DNA of 64,000 nucleotides from Palsa-504 sp963705835 (GTDB lineage Bacteria; Actinomycetota; Actinomycetes; Streptosporangiales; Streptosporangiaceae), in NCBI GenBank assembly GCA_963705835.1, contig CAVPLC010000037.1, positions 1-64,000 of the forward strand. The letters run 5' to 3'. Shown here piece by piece: positions 8,854 through 19,453 of the stretch (the stretch's first letter is position 1; each line of letters starts with the position of its first letter). Below the pieces are notes generated by a model, which had not been told where the DNA came from, made no database searches, and saw only the letters and a program-made list of their open reading frames with translations. Both the position numbers and the translations under genes were made by a program.

Positions 8854-9969
8854 CTAGATTGATTTACCGAGAACGCGTTCAAACCAAATTATTCCCGCCT
8901 CGCCTTCTTTTTTGGCGATCTCATCTACGTGTCGACTGTGGCGAATTGCGTTTCTCAAAGCCGCCACTTGTCCGAACTTAATCGTCAGAGCCTCCTGCGT
9001 TCCGAAACGCTGTTTGAATTTCGGCCACATCAATTTGTTCACGAAAACCATCTCAAGTTCGCGAAGATCACAAAATTCCAGCCTTGATGGCAATGTGTTA
9101 TAAGGATCGGGATCAAATGCTGCATTTCTTTTAGCCTCCTTGTCGATGCGCTCCTGAGTCCTTTCGTTTATTTCCGAGGGCAGTTGCCGCGGATCATTGC
9201 CGACTGCAGATGTAATGAGGATACGCAGCTGTAATTCTATGTTCGCTAGTCTTGAATCAAGCGTCCGAAGCTTAGATCGCGACGAAAAAAATTCACCTGC
9301 GCGCTCAAACCTATTTATTGCTCGGTCTGTGTCGGCGGGGCGTAGAACATAAAGCGGACAGCGCTGCGCGTTTTGCTCGGGGAGTAGAACCATTGCAAAA
9401 GCAGAGTTTACTAGCAAAGCTTCTCCCTCTTTCGACTGTGCAAAAGCAGTGTAAGTACGTCCTTCGAGAGGATCATAGTATTCTTTCAAAAACTCTTCCA
9501 TTTTTAGAAGGATTACTTCTTTGGCCACTGTGACGTTAAATTTTCTTTGGCGCGGGTTAACCAAAATCGTCGCAATGTGCATATGGGTGGCAGAACTACT
9601 ATTGGCTTGCGACAATAGATGGTCGATTGTAAGAGACCTCTCCGTAAGCTTTCCTGAGATAAGGTCGATGCCGGCTGCTGTTGTGAGCGGGAAGATATCA
9701 AAGAATCCTATCAATTCATTTTGTTCGTCAACGACGGACGTAAATATCAGCGGATTTGACTTACGCCACTCCCGGTACTCATTGTACGAAATCGCGTGTT
9801 TGTCCAACTCTCGATGCACAATTCGGTTGGCGGTTAGAGCGATCCGCTCATCATCCCGCGATCCAAAGCGGAGCGTCTCGAGTGCGTTTTCAATTGCCAA
9901 TAATAGGGAACCCGCAGTTCCTTTAATAGACTTCCGCCGATAAAAGGTCGCCCAAGAGCCCCAAAGCAT
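8854..9969 (-). CDS. GNAT-like protein with C-terminal HEPN-like (Swt1-type) domain
   Basis: 371 aa, visibly more AT-rich than its neighbours. The N-terminal half (about 50-210) has the alternating strands of a GNAT-like fold: NPLIFTSVVDEQNELIGFFD, then THMHIATILVNPRQRKFNVT. The C-terminal about 90 residues (from SRLEFCDLRELEMVFVNKLM) look like the HEPN domain found in Swt1-like nucleases. They include RNAIRH at 339-344, which fits the RX4H motif that forms the composite active site of HEPN ribonucleases. HEPN proteins act in toxin-antitoxin, abortive infection and RNA decay. Both domain calls are from pattern only. The gene stands alone, with a GNAT fragment on the same strand upstream. Confidence 0.6.
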   Translation of the reverse strand: MLWGSWATFYRRKSIKGTAGSLLLAIENALETLRFGSRDDERIALTANRIVHRELDKHAISYNEYREWRKSNPLIFTSVVDEQNELIGFFDIFPLTTAAGIDLISGKLTERSLTIDHLLSQANSSSATHMHIATILVNPRQRKFNVTVAKEVILLKMEEFLKEYYDPLEGRTYTAFAQSKEGEALLVNSAFAMVLLPEQNAQRCPLYVLRPADTDRAINRFERAGEFFSSRSKLRTLDSRLANIELQLRILITSAVGNDPRQLPSEINERTQERIDKEAKRNAAFDPDPYNTLPSRLEFCDLRELEMVFVNKLMWPKFKQRFGTQEALTIKFGQVAALRNAIRHSRHVDEIAKKEGEAGIIWFERVLGKSI

Positions 9970-9995
9970 TATATAGCGTCCCGTGGGTCACAAAT

Positions 9996-10327
9996 CTAGT
10001 TAAGTCTACGGACCATATACTTGGCAGTGTTCCCGTACGACAGAAGCTTATCAATAAGCTCAGGGTCCTCTACTGCCTCAAATCCAAATGTCGCCCACAA
10101 CGGATCCGTATTGTAAACAGAAACGAGAGCAAGTGAGGCAATGCCGAGTTTCCTCGCTAGTGCGGCGACGGTTTCTACGAACTGGTCTGCTGCGCCGTGT
10201 CCCCTCGCCTGGGGAAGCACGACAACGTCGTGAATGAATATGCATTCCGGCTTTGAGGGCAGTGCTTTCAGGAACGTGTCTACACCTACTGCGCAAAATG
10301 CGGGCGCATTGAAGCAAGTACTGACCC
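9996..10327 (-). pseudogene. GNAT N-acetyltransferase, N-terminally truncated
   Basis: The minus strand from about 10327 reads CFNAPAFCAVGVDTFLKALP, ECIFIHDVVVLPQARGHGAA, then ALARKLGIASLALVSVYNTD and PLWATFGFEAV to a stop at 9996. This is motif A (V-LPQARGHGAA, acetyl-CoA pyrophosphate loop) and motif B of a GNAT enzyme. The N-terminal 40-50 residues are missing and the frame is closed by TGA just upstream. The missing part ends where the plus-strand DUF1998 fragment begins, so both genes were cut by one event. Confidence 0.6.
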
Positions 10328-10328
10328 C

Positions 10329-11206
10329 TCACCCAGGTTGATCGGGCCGCACCGCAAGCCGTATCCCGACGATGACGACAAGCTGATGTGCGACGGCACG
10401 AGCCCGTCCCGTCATATCGTTCTCGGCACCGATTTCATCACGGACATGCGCTCTTCTCGTTGAGCGTTGCTGCGCCGCTGAAGCTTAAACCCGGGCATTC
10501 TTCAACGGCCGTCGCTCTCAGGACGGTCAGCGAGGGCCTGGCGAAGGCGGCATGTCAGTTGCTGGAGATCGAGCCGGGCGAACTCATGGCCGAGTCCAGG
10601 CCCGCCCTTACGCCCGGAGGGACGAGCGGCCTTGAGGCTGAAATCTTTGTCTACGACACGTTGCCAGGAGGAGCAGGCTTCTCCAGCCAACTGACGGATA
10701 GCGGCCTGGAGTTGTTCCAGCGCGCGCTGTACCTGATGAAAACCTGCCCAGAGAATTGCAATTCGTCCTGCTACCGCTGCCTGCGCAGCTTCAAGAACAA
10801 GTTCGAGCACAGCCTTCTCGACCGGCACGTTGGCGCGGAACTGCTCGAATATCTGCTCAATGGCGAGCACCCCGAGTTCAGCCCCGAGCGCATGCACTCG
10901 TCGACCGCGCTCTTGTACCACGACCTTCGACGCCAATCACCAGAGGGCGCGATATTCGAACTCGACGTGCCGGTCAATGCTGGTGGCGCGACGCTGACCG
11001 CGCCAATCCTTACGCAAACTGCCGCAGGCGAAAAATTCATCGTGGCACTTTCTGGGCCTCTGACGACCGATCATCCGGCCGATCCGGCGGTCGCCGAATT
11101 CCGTGCAAACGGCGGCAACATCCCGGTGATTGTGGAAAATGAGCTTGTCGTGCGTAGCAATCTGCCGGCAGCGACACGCAGCGTGCTGCAGAAGATCGGC
11201 GCGTGA
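10329..11206 (+). pseudogene. DUF1998-type helicase C-terminus (MrfA/DrmB-like), N-terminally truncated and frameshifted
   Basis: Two frames join near 10448: RHIVLGTDFITD in the first and ALFSLSVAAPLKLKPGHSST in the second. The remainder contains EAEIFVYDTLPGGAGFSSQL and CPENCNSSCYRCLRSFKNKF followed by EHSLLDRHVGAELLEYLL. This CPENCxxxCYRCLRSFxN-xxxHxxLDR block is the zinc-binding signature of DUF1998, found at the C-terminus of MrfA-like repair helicases and in DrmB of DISARM. Only about 290 residues remain of proteins that usually exceed 600-1000 aa; helicase motors are absent here. There are no other DISARM genes in the window. Confidence 0.7.
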
Positions 11207-11288
11207 AAGATATGACGCTCTCAGAGAACGGCAAGCGCCGGCTCTCTCGCAATGACGCTTGAGTAGTCATTACCCCGAAAGGCCGGCG

Positions 11289-11714
11289 ATGATCGAAATC
11301 CTCGGCGTTAACGAAGGTAAGGAGTTCGAAGCCGCCGCTCATCTAAGGAAGCAGATATTGTCGGTCTGGCCGGACCTCGCCCAAAGCGCAAACGACCGCG
11401 TAAGAATTTTCGTTGGCCTCAAAATGTACGGCTACCGCATTGAAGACCTTGACCTGGTTGTCATTAGGCACTTTTCCAGACCGCGCACATTTGACGTGGA
11501 GTACAAGTTCTACCCCAGGGACGGCGATCCCTTTATATCGCGCCGCGCCACCGTCAAAAACTTCATCCTCGTGATCGACGCGAAGTCACATGACGCCACC
11601 GGCGTCAGGTTTGACGACAAAATCGCTTCCATGCGCTACAAGCGAGGCGGCGCACATCGTATGGGAACCCGTCCTTGCCGCTGCCGACGATCACGATCTT
11701 GGAATTGGAACTGA
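11289..11714 (+). pseudogene. NERD/PD-(D/E)XK-like nuclease domain, truncated
   Basis: ATG 11289 is preferred over the longer frame from 11259 because GAAAGGCCGGCG precedes it. The first 115 residues show IFVGLKMYGYRIEDLDLVVI and NFILVIDAKSHDATGVRF. An acidic residue in an early strand followed by a D-x-K pair fits a PD-(D/E)XK core such as the nuclease-related domain that precedes UvrD- or DEAD-type helicases. After about 11640 the frame turns into basic non-protein-like sequence and stops at 11712. A helicase portion is not present downstream. Family assignment is tentative. Confidence 0.45.
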
Positions 11715-11989
11715 TTTTGCAACTAATTTCGGACGCAACACATGTTCTGCGCTCAAAGATCGCGGGCCAGGAGTTTAGGACGTTCCCTGTGTTACTCTCC
11801 TGGTACACCACTTTTGATGTGATTGTGGACTATAAGGGCATGCGACGTCCGCCGCCCGAAGACGTCACCTGGAGACACCAACAGTTCCCTGAAGGCCATG
11901 GGACACGCGGTCTTGGCAGTAGGTCTCCGGCGAATAGCAGCGTCTACACGCAACGCTCAATGCGATCAAATGCGTCCAACCCCTCCGCC
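11715..11989. other. No recognisable gene
   Basis: Short open frames exist on both strands, but none extends a neighbouring gene convincingly. One minus-strand frame (about 11990-12050) reads RIARSFRLVSTDEATLAEGL, which resembles an aminotransferase tail, but it is too short to call. Confidence 0.4.
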
Positions 11990-12164
11990 AACGTCGCCTC
12001 ATCGGTCGAGACCAGGCGAAAAGAGCGAGCGATTCGTAGCTGCTGCGCCACGTTGCCCAGCTCTCGCCCACCAGGACGTTGCCCAGCAACGCGGGATCCG
12101 CAAGCGCCTCACGCAAGGAAACAGACGCACAGAGGGCGCCACGCAATGCAGTGGCCTTGCTCAT
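11990..12164 (-). pseudogene. Phage terminase large subunit, N-terminal remnant
   Basis: Starts MSKATALRGALCASVSLREA then LADPALLGNVLVGESWATWR, the N-terminal stretch that precedes the ATPase Walker motifs in terminase large subunits of rhizobial prophages. Homology stops after about 40 residues. Its ATG (12164) overlaps the stop of the upstream small-subunit-like gene (ATGA), the expected order for a terminase pair. Confidence 0.6.
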
Positions 12165-12631
12165 CCCGTGCTCTCCAACGGCACGCTATCGCTAGCGGAA
12201 GCCGCACCGGTGCGATTTCCCTCGTCAAACGATGTCGGGGCGCCGCCAACGGCTATGGCTCGTGCGTTCAGGTATTGGCCTAAGGTTGGCGTGATGTCAC
12301 GCGGGCGCCGCTGCAGACCCAGGGCTTCAAGCAGCCGGCGCATGGTATTGGCCATGCGCTGATACGTCTCGAGCTCGGGAATGCCAGGGGTGGAGAGGGC
12401 AAAATCCTTCTCCATGCGCTCAAGTTCGGTGATGATCACGGCAGCCCGGCGGACGATCGCCCGCTCAGCCTCGCTGACACTCGCATCGCCACCAAGATCG
12501 GCGATGTGCAACGCCACCAGATCCCTGAGCTGTCGCACCCATGCTGAGCGGCCCATGCCTGGCAGGATTGCACCGTTCGTTATTGCCGAGCGCTGGCGCT
12601 TCGAGGCAGCGATTACGGATCGATCCTGCAA
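12161..12631 (-). CDS. Terminase small subunit-like phage protein
   Basis: About 156 aa with ASKRQRSAITNGAILPGMGR near the N-terminus and ALGLQRRPRDITPTLGQYLN near the C-terminus. Rhizobiales prophages carry similar proteins next to the terminase large subunit. The start is probably TTG 12631 or slightly downstream. The ATGA overlap with the terminase large-subunit remnant supports a prophage packaging module, of which only this end survives. Confidence 0.6.
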   Translation of the reverse strand: MQDRSVIAASKRQRSAITNGAILPGMGRSAWVRQLRDLVALHIADLGGDASVSEAERAIVRRAAVIITELERMEKDFALSTPGIPELETYQRMANTMRRLLEALGLQRRPRDITPTLGQYLNARAIAVGGAPTSFDEGNRTGAASASDSVPLESTG

Positions 12632-12845
12632 CGTGTTTTCCCGCGTTTTCGTTACCCGGGCGCTACCCGGTGGAAGTCACAAGCGCTAATAGCGATGCAT
12701 AAGTGCCTGTAATTACGGCAAAACACAAGACTGGAGTAGGTGATTGACCGTCACGAGGTCTACCGAATGGGGCGGCATTCGAGTGTTAACTTTTCCTACC
12801 GATCGAGCACAGCGCGCCTCGTCGGCTTAGAGACGCGCGCGCGAG

Positions 12846-13330
12846 ATGGCGGCTGCGGTTTCTCCGGAGACGCTTGCGGTCGCAAGCGTGGGCGCTGCGC
12901 CTTCCGAGCAGGCGGAAAAGCTCAGGGACATTCTCTCCTCCGCCGGCCTCGGCATTCGCGACGTCCGCTGGAGCAAGCCTGCCGGCGACGATGTCCCGGT
13001 CGATTTTGCCTTGTTCGTCGGACGGGCAATGCAGCCGCGGTTGCCGTGGCGCGGAGGAAGCAGCCGCTGGCGCTCCGCTCCAGGTCGCGCTGGTGGAGGA
13101 GGCGAGCGCCAAGTCCGCCGGCGTCGAGATCATGGATTATGTCGAGACTGGCAAGGTTATTGCGCTCGGATGACACGCTGGTGCTCAGCCACATGACCTC
13201 CTGGATCCAGAAGACCATCACCGGCGGCAAAGTGACGGTCGGCACCACCCAGAGCGAAGTGCGCTCTTCAGCTGCGCTGCCGCCTATCTGCGGAATGCTT
13301 GACTTCCCTACAATTCCTGCGCGAAGATTA
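12846..13330 (+). pseudogene. Degenerate gene, unknown function
   Basis: One frame gives MAAAVSPETLAVASVGAAPS and EKLRDILSSAGLGIRDVRWS. After a shift another gives VALVEEASAKSAGVEIMDYV then ETGKVIALG, and a third continues DTLVLSHMTSWIQKTITGGK with VTVGTTQSEV. The last part resembles the FecR-like strand-rich segment seen in small rhizobial envelope proteins. Three frames in under 500 bp point to decay or sequencing error. It ends about 120 bp before the TIR gene and might be its former neighbour. Confidence 0.35.
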
Positions 13331-13447
13331 TGCGCGATGCATGCTGCTCGTTAGATTGCCCTGAGGGCGTTCGCTGCGACATCTGAGTCGCCGCCATTGG
13401 GGGGGAGCTTTTGGAGATGGCTGCCCCAGGCTATTGCGGGGATATTC

Positions 13448-15040
13448 ATGGCGCTCAGTCGAAGTCAACAAAAGCCCACGGTATTCCTCAGTTTCGCCGG
13501 CGAAGACGTCGAATGGAAAAGGACGTTGATGCAGCCGCTCTGGTGGGCCGCGCTGAGCAAGGTAGCCGATATCAAGGATTACGACGACGAGCCTTTGCGC
13601 TCGGGGGATCTTAGCGAGCATATGACTAAATTGGTCGAGCAATGCTCCGCCTTCGTCGCTATCTTATCCGGCTACTATATAAAGAAGGACACCGTCGTTG
13701 AGCACGAGTTCAGAACCGCCGCCGAGCGGTTTTCCGATCCGGGGCTGCGTGACCTCTTTCGCGTGATCATCATCGATCCAGACGCGAAACAATGGTGGGA
13801 TGACCGCCGGAGCAATGTTTTCGAACAACACGGATGGTTGAAGGAAAAAATATACTGGCCGCTGATTGATGGGAATAGACCAGCCCTACTTACGGGTGAT
13901 TTGAAACCACGCTATGCGTGGGAGGTGCGCAAATATGCGGAGGAGCTTGCCGCATCCATCACGGCGAGCCCTCAGAGGCAGCACGCGGCGATTACCGCCA
14001 CGCCAAGCCGATCGATTATTTTGCTCGGGCATCCACGTGCAGCCGCAAACACTTATACGAGCACCAACGCCGGCGTAGTTCGGGCGCGTCAAGAACTTGC
14101 AGCGGGATTGCGCGCTCGGAACGTCTCTGTATCAGAATGGGAGGATGGCTGGCTATTCTCCAATGATGACAAACGAGAGCAGTGCGCACGCCAATTGCGA
14201 GGTCCGCCCCAGGCGATTATTCGGCCGCTTGGGTCGGACGAAGCCATTGAAGCTGTAGTCTCTCCCCAAGTCAGCGTAGATCAGCTCTCTTTCCTCGCTG
14301 AGACCAAAGTAGGTCGAGCCGAAATATTCGACATAAAAATTTCTCTGTGGTTGCCATCCGAGTATCGCGAGAAGCCAGAAGCTAAAAGTTTTGTGGAAAA
14401 GGTCGGTAAGCAACCTGCTGGTGCAAATCCAAATCTGTGCGTAGCAGGAGCGCAGGAACTCGTGGAGCTTCTGGCGCGGTCCTGTGCCGGCGGCAAGATC
14501 ACCCAAATCAGTATCGAGGAGCTCGATGACATCAAGGAGATCGAAAACGGACGCACGGCGCGCAACATCGTTGAGGACCATCTGCGTAGATGTTTCCTTG
14601 ACGGAGCCAATCGAGCGAAACTTTCGCTCGAACCTCCGCTAATCCGTCAGTTTCTTAATTATAAAAAATTGGCGAACCAGCTCATTGAGGCGAAGGACGG
14701 CCGGATAATACTGGTTGCCCACGATTTGCAAGAGCACCAGGCCGCAAATGCTCCCGATGCCCTTCGCATGCTGGGACGCAAAGTCAGAAATTTGAAGGAT
14801 AGCGTCGAAAGCTTTCTAGCTGCTCCTTGCCGAGGGCGGCTCATTCCAATCACCCTTGTCGTCACCAATTACGAGAATTTACAGAACGACTTTGTGCTGG
14901 ACGAGGAAATCGCCGGAATTAAATGGTGGTTGCTGTCAGGCCAGCTGGCGGCGGGAAAGTTCAGCCCGGATCCGGAAGTGTACGAAAAAATCGTCGATAA
15001 CATATCAAGGATACTCCAGGAGCCAGGAGCGGGCACATGA
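13448..15040 (+). CDS. TIR-domain protein, first gene of TIR/nSTAND/TPR operon
   Basis: 530 aa in one intact frame. ATG 13448 is chosen over an upstream TTG (13397) because the TIR domain begins right after it. Residues about 10-130 form a TIR domain: KPTVFLSFAGEDVEWKR (strand A and box 1-like), RSGDLSEHMTKLVEQCSAFV, then DTVVEHEFRTA, where E85 or E87 sits where the catalytic Glu of NAD-cleaving TIRs falls. A second alpha/beta region starts near SRSIILLGHPRAAANTYTST (about 195) and might be a degenerate TIR-like or partner domain; I cannot assign it. The C-terminal 200 residues are helical. The stop overlaps the start of the nSTAND gene by ATGA. By family knowledge such TIRs deplete or convert NAD+ when their partner sensor is triggered; that role here is inference. 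Confidence 0.82.
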   Translation: MALSRSQQKPTVFLSFAGEDVEWKRTLMQPLWWAALSKVADIKDYDDEPLRSGDLSEHMTKLVEQCSAFVAILSGYYIKKDTVVEHEFRTAAERFSDPGLRDLFRVIIIDPDAKQWWDDRRSNVFEQHGWLKEKIYWPLIDGNRPALLTGDLKPRYAWEVRKYAEELAASITASPQRQHAAITATPSRSIILLGHPRAAANTYTSTNAGVVRARQELAAGLRARNVSVSEWEDGWLFSNDDKREQCARQLRGPPQAIIRPLGSDEAIEAVVSPQVSVDQLSFLAETKVGRAEIFDIKISLWLPSEYREKPEAKSFVEKVGKQPAGANPNLCVAGAQELVELLARSCAGGKITQISIEELDDIKEIENGRTARNIVEDHLRRCFLDGANRAKLSLEPPLIRQFLNYKKLANQLIEAKDGRIILVAHDLQEHQAANAPDALRMLGRKVRNLKDSVESFLAAPCRGRLIPITLVVTNYENLQNDFVLDEEIAGIKWWLLSGQLAAGKFSPDPEVYEKIVDNISRILQEPGAGT

Positions 15041-18000
15041 GCGATCAGACCCCGCCGGCCAAGGGTTTGCACGCGTTCTTGCGCGCCGCTGGCATCCTCC
15101 GCAGCCCATCGGTCGAAGTTAGCTCGGTGCCAGGCGGTGATGTTGAGCGAGACCAAGATAGGTCAGTATCGCTACACCGCTTGTACCCCTTCCCGGGCCT
15201 ACGCAGCTTCGAGAATGACGACAGCGATGTGTTTTTCGGCCGGCAAGATCATACCGACGCGCTCCTAGGTTTGCTCAGAAAGCAGCAGGTCATTGCGGTG
15301 GTCGGCGGCTCAGGCTCTGGAAAATCATCCATCGTGCGCGCTGGAGTCATTCCGGCGCTGACTAGTACCGACAAGATAGAGGGCCGGCTGGGGCGCTGGT
15401 ATGTCGCCGAATGCAAACCGGGCCTGCGGCCCGTACATGAGCTTTGCTACGCTCTGTGGGACCAGATTTGCGCGGAGCGCGTGCTTGACCGTCCAAGGGG
15501 AGCGGCGGCCCTCGCAGCCGCGCTCGGCCTCGCCGGCGCGCTACGCGATCGGCTTTCAGACGACATGTTGGCAACCGAGCCCGATAAGGCGGTGTTGCTG
15601 CGAATTTTTAATGAGCAGCTTCGTCCTGCGGATCGTTTAAGCGCGGAAGGCGCTCTTTGGTTCGCGAGCGATGTGCTCGATCGGCTCGATCGCGAGCTCA
15701 ATCCGGTGCTGCGGAGCGGCGCTCCGAGCCTCATGCTGGTGATCGATCAGTTTGAGGAGCTATTCGGGCAAGACGTCGATTCGCAGCAGCGCGATGATGT
15801 GCTTGCCTTGCTGAGGCGCGTGTTCGAAGGCTCGCATGAACACACTGCGGAGGGATTCTATATAGTCATCACCATGCGTAGCGAGCAGCTACACCGCTGC
15901 GCGGAATTTCCTGAACTCGCCGAGATCATCAACGGCAGCATGTATCTGATAGATTTGATCGACGAGGCCGCGCTTCGGGAGGCCATCGTGCGGCCGGGGC
16001 GACGCGTGTTCGAAAAATGGAAGTTGGCTCTAGGTAGCAAGGACACCGCACCGTTCGATCCCAATTTCGTGGACTGGCTTGTGAGCGAAAGCAGGAAGCT
16101 CCGCGAAAGCCTTGTGCACAAGCCCGACCAGCTTCCGCTCATGCAGCACGCATTGCGGCTCATTTGGTGCAACGCCATTGAGCGCTGGTCCAAGCTCGAA
16201 CTTCGATTTGCAGGATCTCGCTATCTCATTTCAAGACAAACCCGAATCGGAAGAGCTGGCCGGAGTAGGGTTCTTGCGTGGATGTCTGAATGTCGCGGCG
16301 AATAGAGCCTTCGAGGATGCAGCATCCGCCTATATAGGAGGGAGCGCGGATGTGCGGACTAACTTTGATGCTGATCGTATGCTGCGAGCGTTCTTCGTTG
16401 CGCTGGCGCACCGCGATGATCGAGGCAATTGGGCGCGCCGGCTTGTCATCCGACGCGAGCTTGTGGATTTGATAAAGGACCGGCCCCTCGATGCCGATCT
16501 TGGTTTGCAAGAGATTTCGTTCGACGATAACAGGTTCGACGCAGCCCTGAATGTCTTTATTTCCCGCGGCTATCTGATGATGCGGCATGCGCAGGATGCC
16601 GCTTCCGGTCGTGCGTATGAGGTATGTCATGAGGCGTTAATTCGCCATTGGCGCAGGTATCAGCGCTGGCTCAACGAAGCTGGGGACGTCGCCCGTGCAT
16701 TGCGACAGGTGGCGGAGAATTTGCTGCCCGGGCAAGGCCCTGAGGTGACTGTCGGTTGGCCGGAATTGGAGCCGTACCGCAATTCTCCATGGGATTGGTG
16801 GGCATCGATTCGGGCAGTTCGGGAAGACGCGCTGGAGGGATAGTTTCCGAGTACAATCGCGAGAAGCTCGGGCTGTTATTTGGACAAGAGGCGAAATTTG
16901 GCTCTCGGTGGGCACGCAATGAACTGGCTAACTTCCTTAACGAGCGTGATCGCCAGCGTGGGAGCCCGTCTAAAGAGCAACAGCGATATGAGTCCGAGGC
17001 GGAAGGACTACTGTCTGCGGTAAAGAATGCCTACGTCCTGGCGACAGCCCCGCGCCTCGTGTTCCCGAGAGCTGTTGCCGGATTCCCGAGCTACTTGCTG
17101 GACTATGCAAAGCATCCAGACAATCGACTAACGGTCTTCTCTGTTGCCTCAATCTTATTGGCTGCGAGCGCCGCGTTCGTGATGTTCAGCATTTGGCAAC
17201 GTTCATTGGCGCAAGAAGCGATTCTCTTAGAGAAGCAAGAAGCCAACAAAATAGTTATTAAGGCGACCCAGAGAGAACGTGATCGACTGCTTGCAAGTCG
17301 CCACCACTTTGCGGCACAAGCCGACGACCGCCTCATTACTGATGGTCAAATAGAGCGGGCTGGTCTGGTTTCACTGAGAGCCATCGAGGAAACTAAACAC
17401 AAACCCGAAGGCAAGCTTCGCCAGAGCATGGCAGCCATTGCTATTGCGCAAGGGGGCGGGCCGCTGCTGCTCGGGACTGATGCCTCCACCGTCTCATCGG
17501 CATTGCGCCAGATGGGAGGTTTATTGCCGGGGTTCCATTAGCTACCGACACTCCGGGGGCACAAACGGTCCGAGTATGGGATACTGTGACGGGTGCCACA
17601 ATGAGTTCGCTGGTCGGTGTACTTGGTGACATCACGAGGTTAGTAATTTCCGCGGATGGCCAGCAGGTGGCGGCCGGCTCGAGCCTCGGGGAGATCGTAG
17701 TGTGGAATGTCCAATCCGGCGATGTTGTCGCGCAACTCAACCATAACAACACACAGATATCAGCGCTTGTCTTCTCGCAAAACGGGGCGCGGCTGATCAG
17801 CGGCGCAGTCGACTATACTGTTCGGCTATGGGACATCGGAAAAAAGACAGTTTTGCAAACTCTCACTATAAATGAATCTCGCCCCACGAACGAAGTTCCA
17901 CAGCGGACGAACACCGAAGAACGGGATCTTGCGCGCAAGCCTGCAATCCCAGCTGAACTCCGGCGATCCGGATAGTAGCGGCATTGTTGCGGCAGCCATC

Positions 18001-19453
18001 AATGTAGATGAGACTCGTGTACTAGCAAGTACATCGCGTTTGCGGCTTGTGGTGTGGGACGTCACCTCCGGCAACTGCTTGCGAAATAATGCAATGGACC
18101 GCCGTATTGAGGCAATCGAATTCGGATCTACACCATCATTCGCGATCGTTTCAAGTCAGCAGCGTGGTACGTACGCCACGCGCCTATCTTTGACTGACGG
18201 CAAGGTAGAATTCCAATTTACAAAACTAAAGTTTCCAGATAGCGAATTTGTTACCTCAATCAGCTTCGATGGCAAGGCGAAGCAATTCTTGCTCGCCACT
18301 TCGAACGGAGCCGTGATTGCACGAGAGAGCGAAACCGGAACTGCCGGGCCGGGTGAATCGTCCCGTGACAGCGAAGCCGTCGCGAACGCCAGTAGCGTAC
18401 GCGGCTCAACTGCGGCCCTCCAAGCGCCTACTAACCCAATCACTGTGAGGCAGCCTTCCGGTACCGGGATCGAATTGATTCGCTTCATTCGAAAGATGGG
18501 GTATCGGCTTGTTACAATGAGCGCGACGGCGGGATGGTCGATTGTGCGAGCTGATTACGATGAAAAACATCCGCTCCAAGTGGTGCAATGGGATCCTACC
18601 GATTCGGCGTCCAAGACGGATTTTTTTGAGGATCGTGTCGTAGATGCTGTTTCCGATGATCGTGGATACGTTGCAGTAGCATCTGATGACGTCGTAGAAA
18701 TAAGGCAACTCGACGGGCAGAAGGAGTATTTGCCGCTGTCTGCCGGCGGGAACGTCCGCAGCCTGTGTTTCGACCCGGCGAGCAGATACCTGGTAATAGG
18801 TCTAGAAAATGGAGATGTGCTCCTTTGGTCCTTCAAAGAAGGCGTGCAGGACGCGCTGAAGAAACTGTTCAGTCATTTCGACGATGTCAATAGTATTGAC
18901 TTCGACTTTAATGGACAGCGCTTAATCAGTGCTTCTGATGATCGAAGTGCAACTGTCTGGAATGTAGGCCGAGGCGCTCTGCAGCAAGAGCTGCATCATT
19001 CCGCACCCGTTGTTGCCGCAAAATTTGCTGCTGATGACATCGGCATCATCACTCTGTCTCGAGATGGTGTGCTGAGCATTTATAACCCGTCTGGTATGCT
19101 AGCCGAGAGATTGCACACCACGGAAAACCCAGTTTCCATGGCTCTGGATCTATCTCGATCTCGAGCCATTGTACTTGACAGCGCCAACATAGTGCAGGTC
19201 TGGAACTTGAGGCGGAGGTCAGTTGAAGGAACAATTCATTTATCCGAGTTGGCGGCGGTCGGGTTCATCGGAGCATCCGGTGACATATGTGACGCTCGGC
19301 CCCTCGGGTCGTTTTGCTATCTGGTTGTTTGATGGTGTGCCGACCACCAAGGCATATGGTCATGTGTCCTCTGTCGAGGGTGGGTGGGCCGTCCTGAACC
19401 CGACGCTCAGGAATGTGTCGACGTTCGATGGATCAAGAGGAATCCGATTCTAA
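15037..19453 (+). CDS. nSTAND1 ATPase with transmembrane segment and WD40-type propeller repeats (five frameshifts)
   Basis: Six frame segments join into one protein of about 1470 aa. The first, 15037-16200, holds LYPFPGLRSFENDDSDVFFG, the nSTAND1 entry motif, Walker A GGSGSGKSS (about 90-98) and Walker B LMLVIDQFEE (about 232-241). The next, to about 16840, holds SYEVCHEALIRHW-like winged-helix sequence (YEVCHEALIRHWRRYQRWL). A third (to about 17540) carries a helical stretch, one membrane span (LTVFSVASILLAASAAFVMF) and a linker ERAGLVSLRAIEE. The rest (17540-19453) is repeats such as RVWDTVTGATMSSLVGVLGD, VRLWDIGKKTVLQTL, ATVWNVGRGALQQELHHSAP and VQVWNLRRRSVEGTIHL, blades of a WD40-like propeller. 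Shifts fall near 16195, 16840, 17530, 17930 and 19265. Homology resumes after each, so sequencing indels are as likely as decay. Expected role: membrane-tethered, ligand-sensing STAND switch driving the TIR partner. Confidence 0.75.

Noticed and set aside
10329..11206. DISARM system based on the DUF1998 domain
   Set aside because: No drmA, drmC, methylase or PLD gene nearby and the helicase motor is missing; DUF1998 also occurs in MrfA-type helicases.
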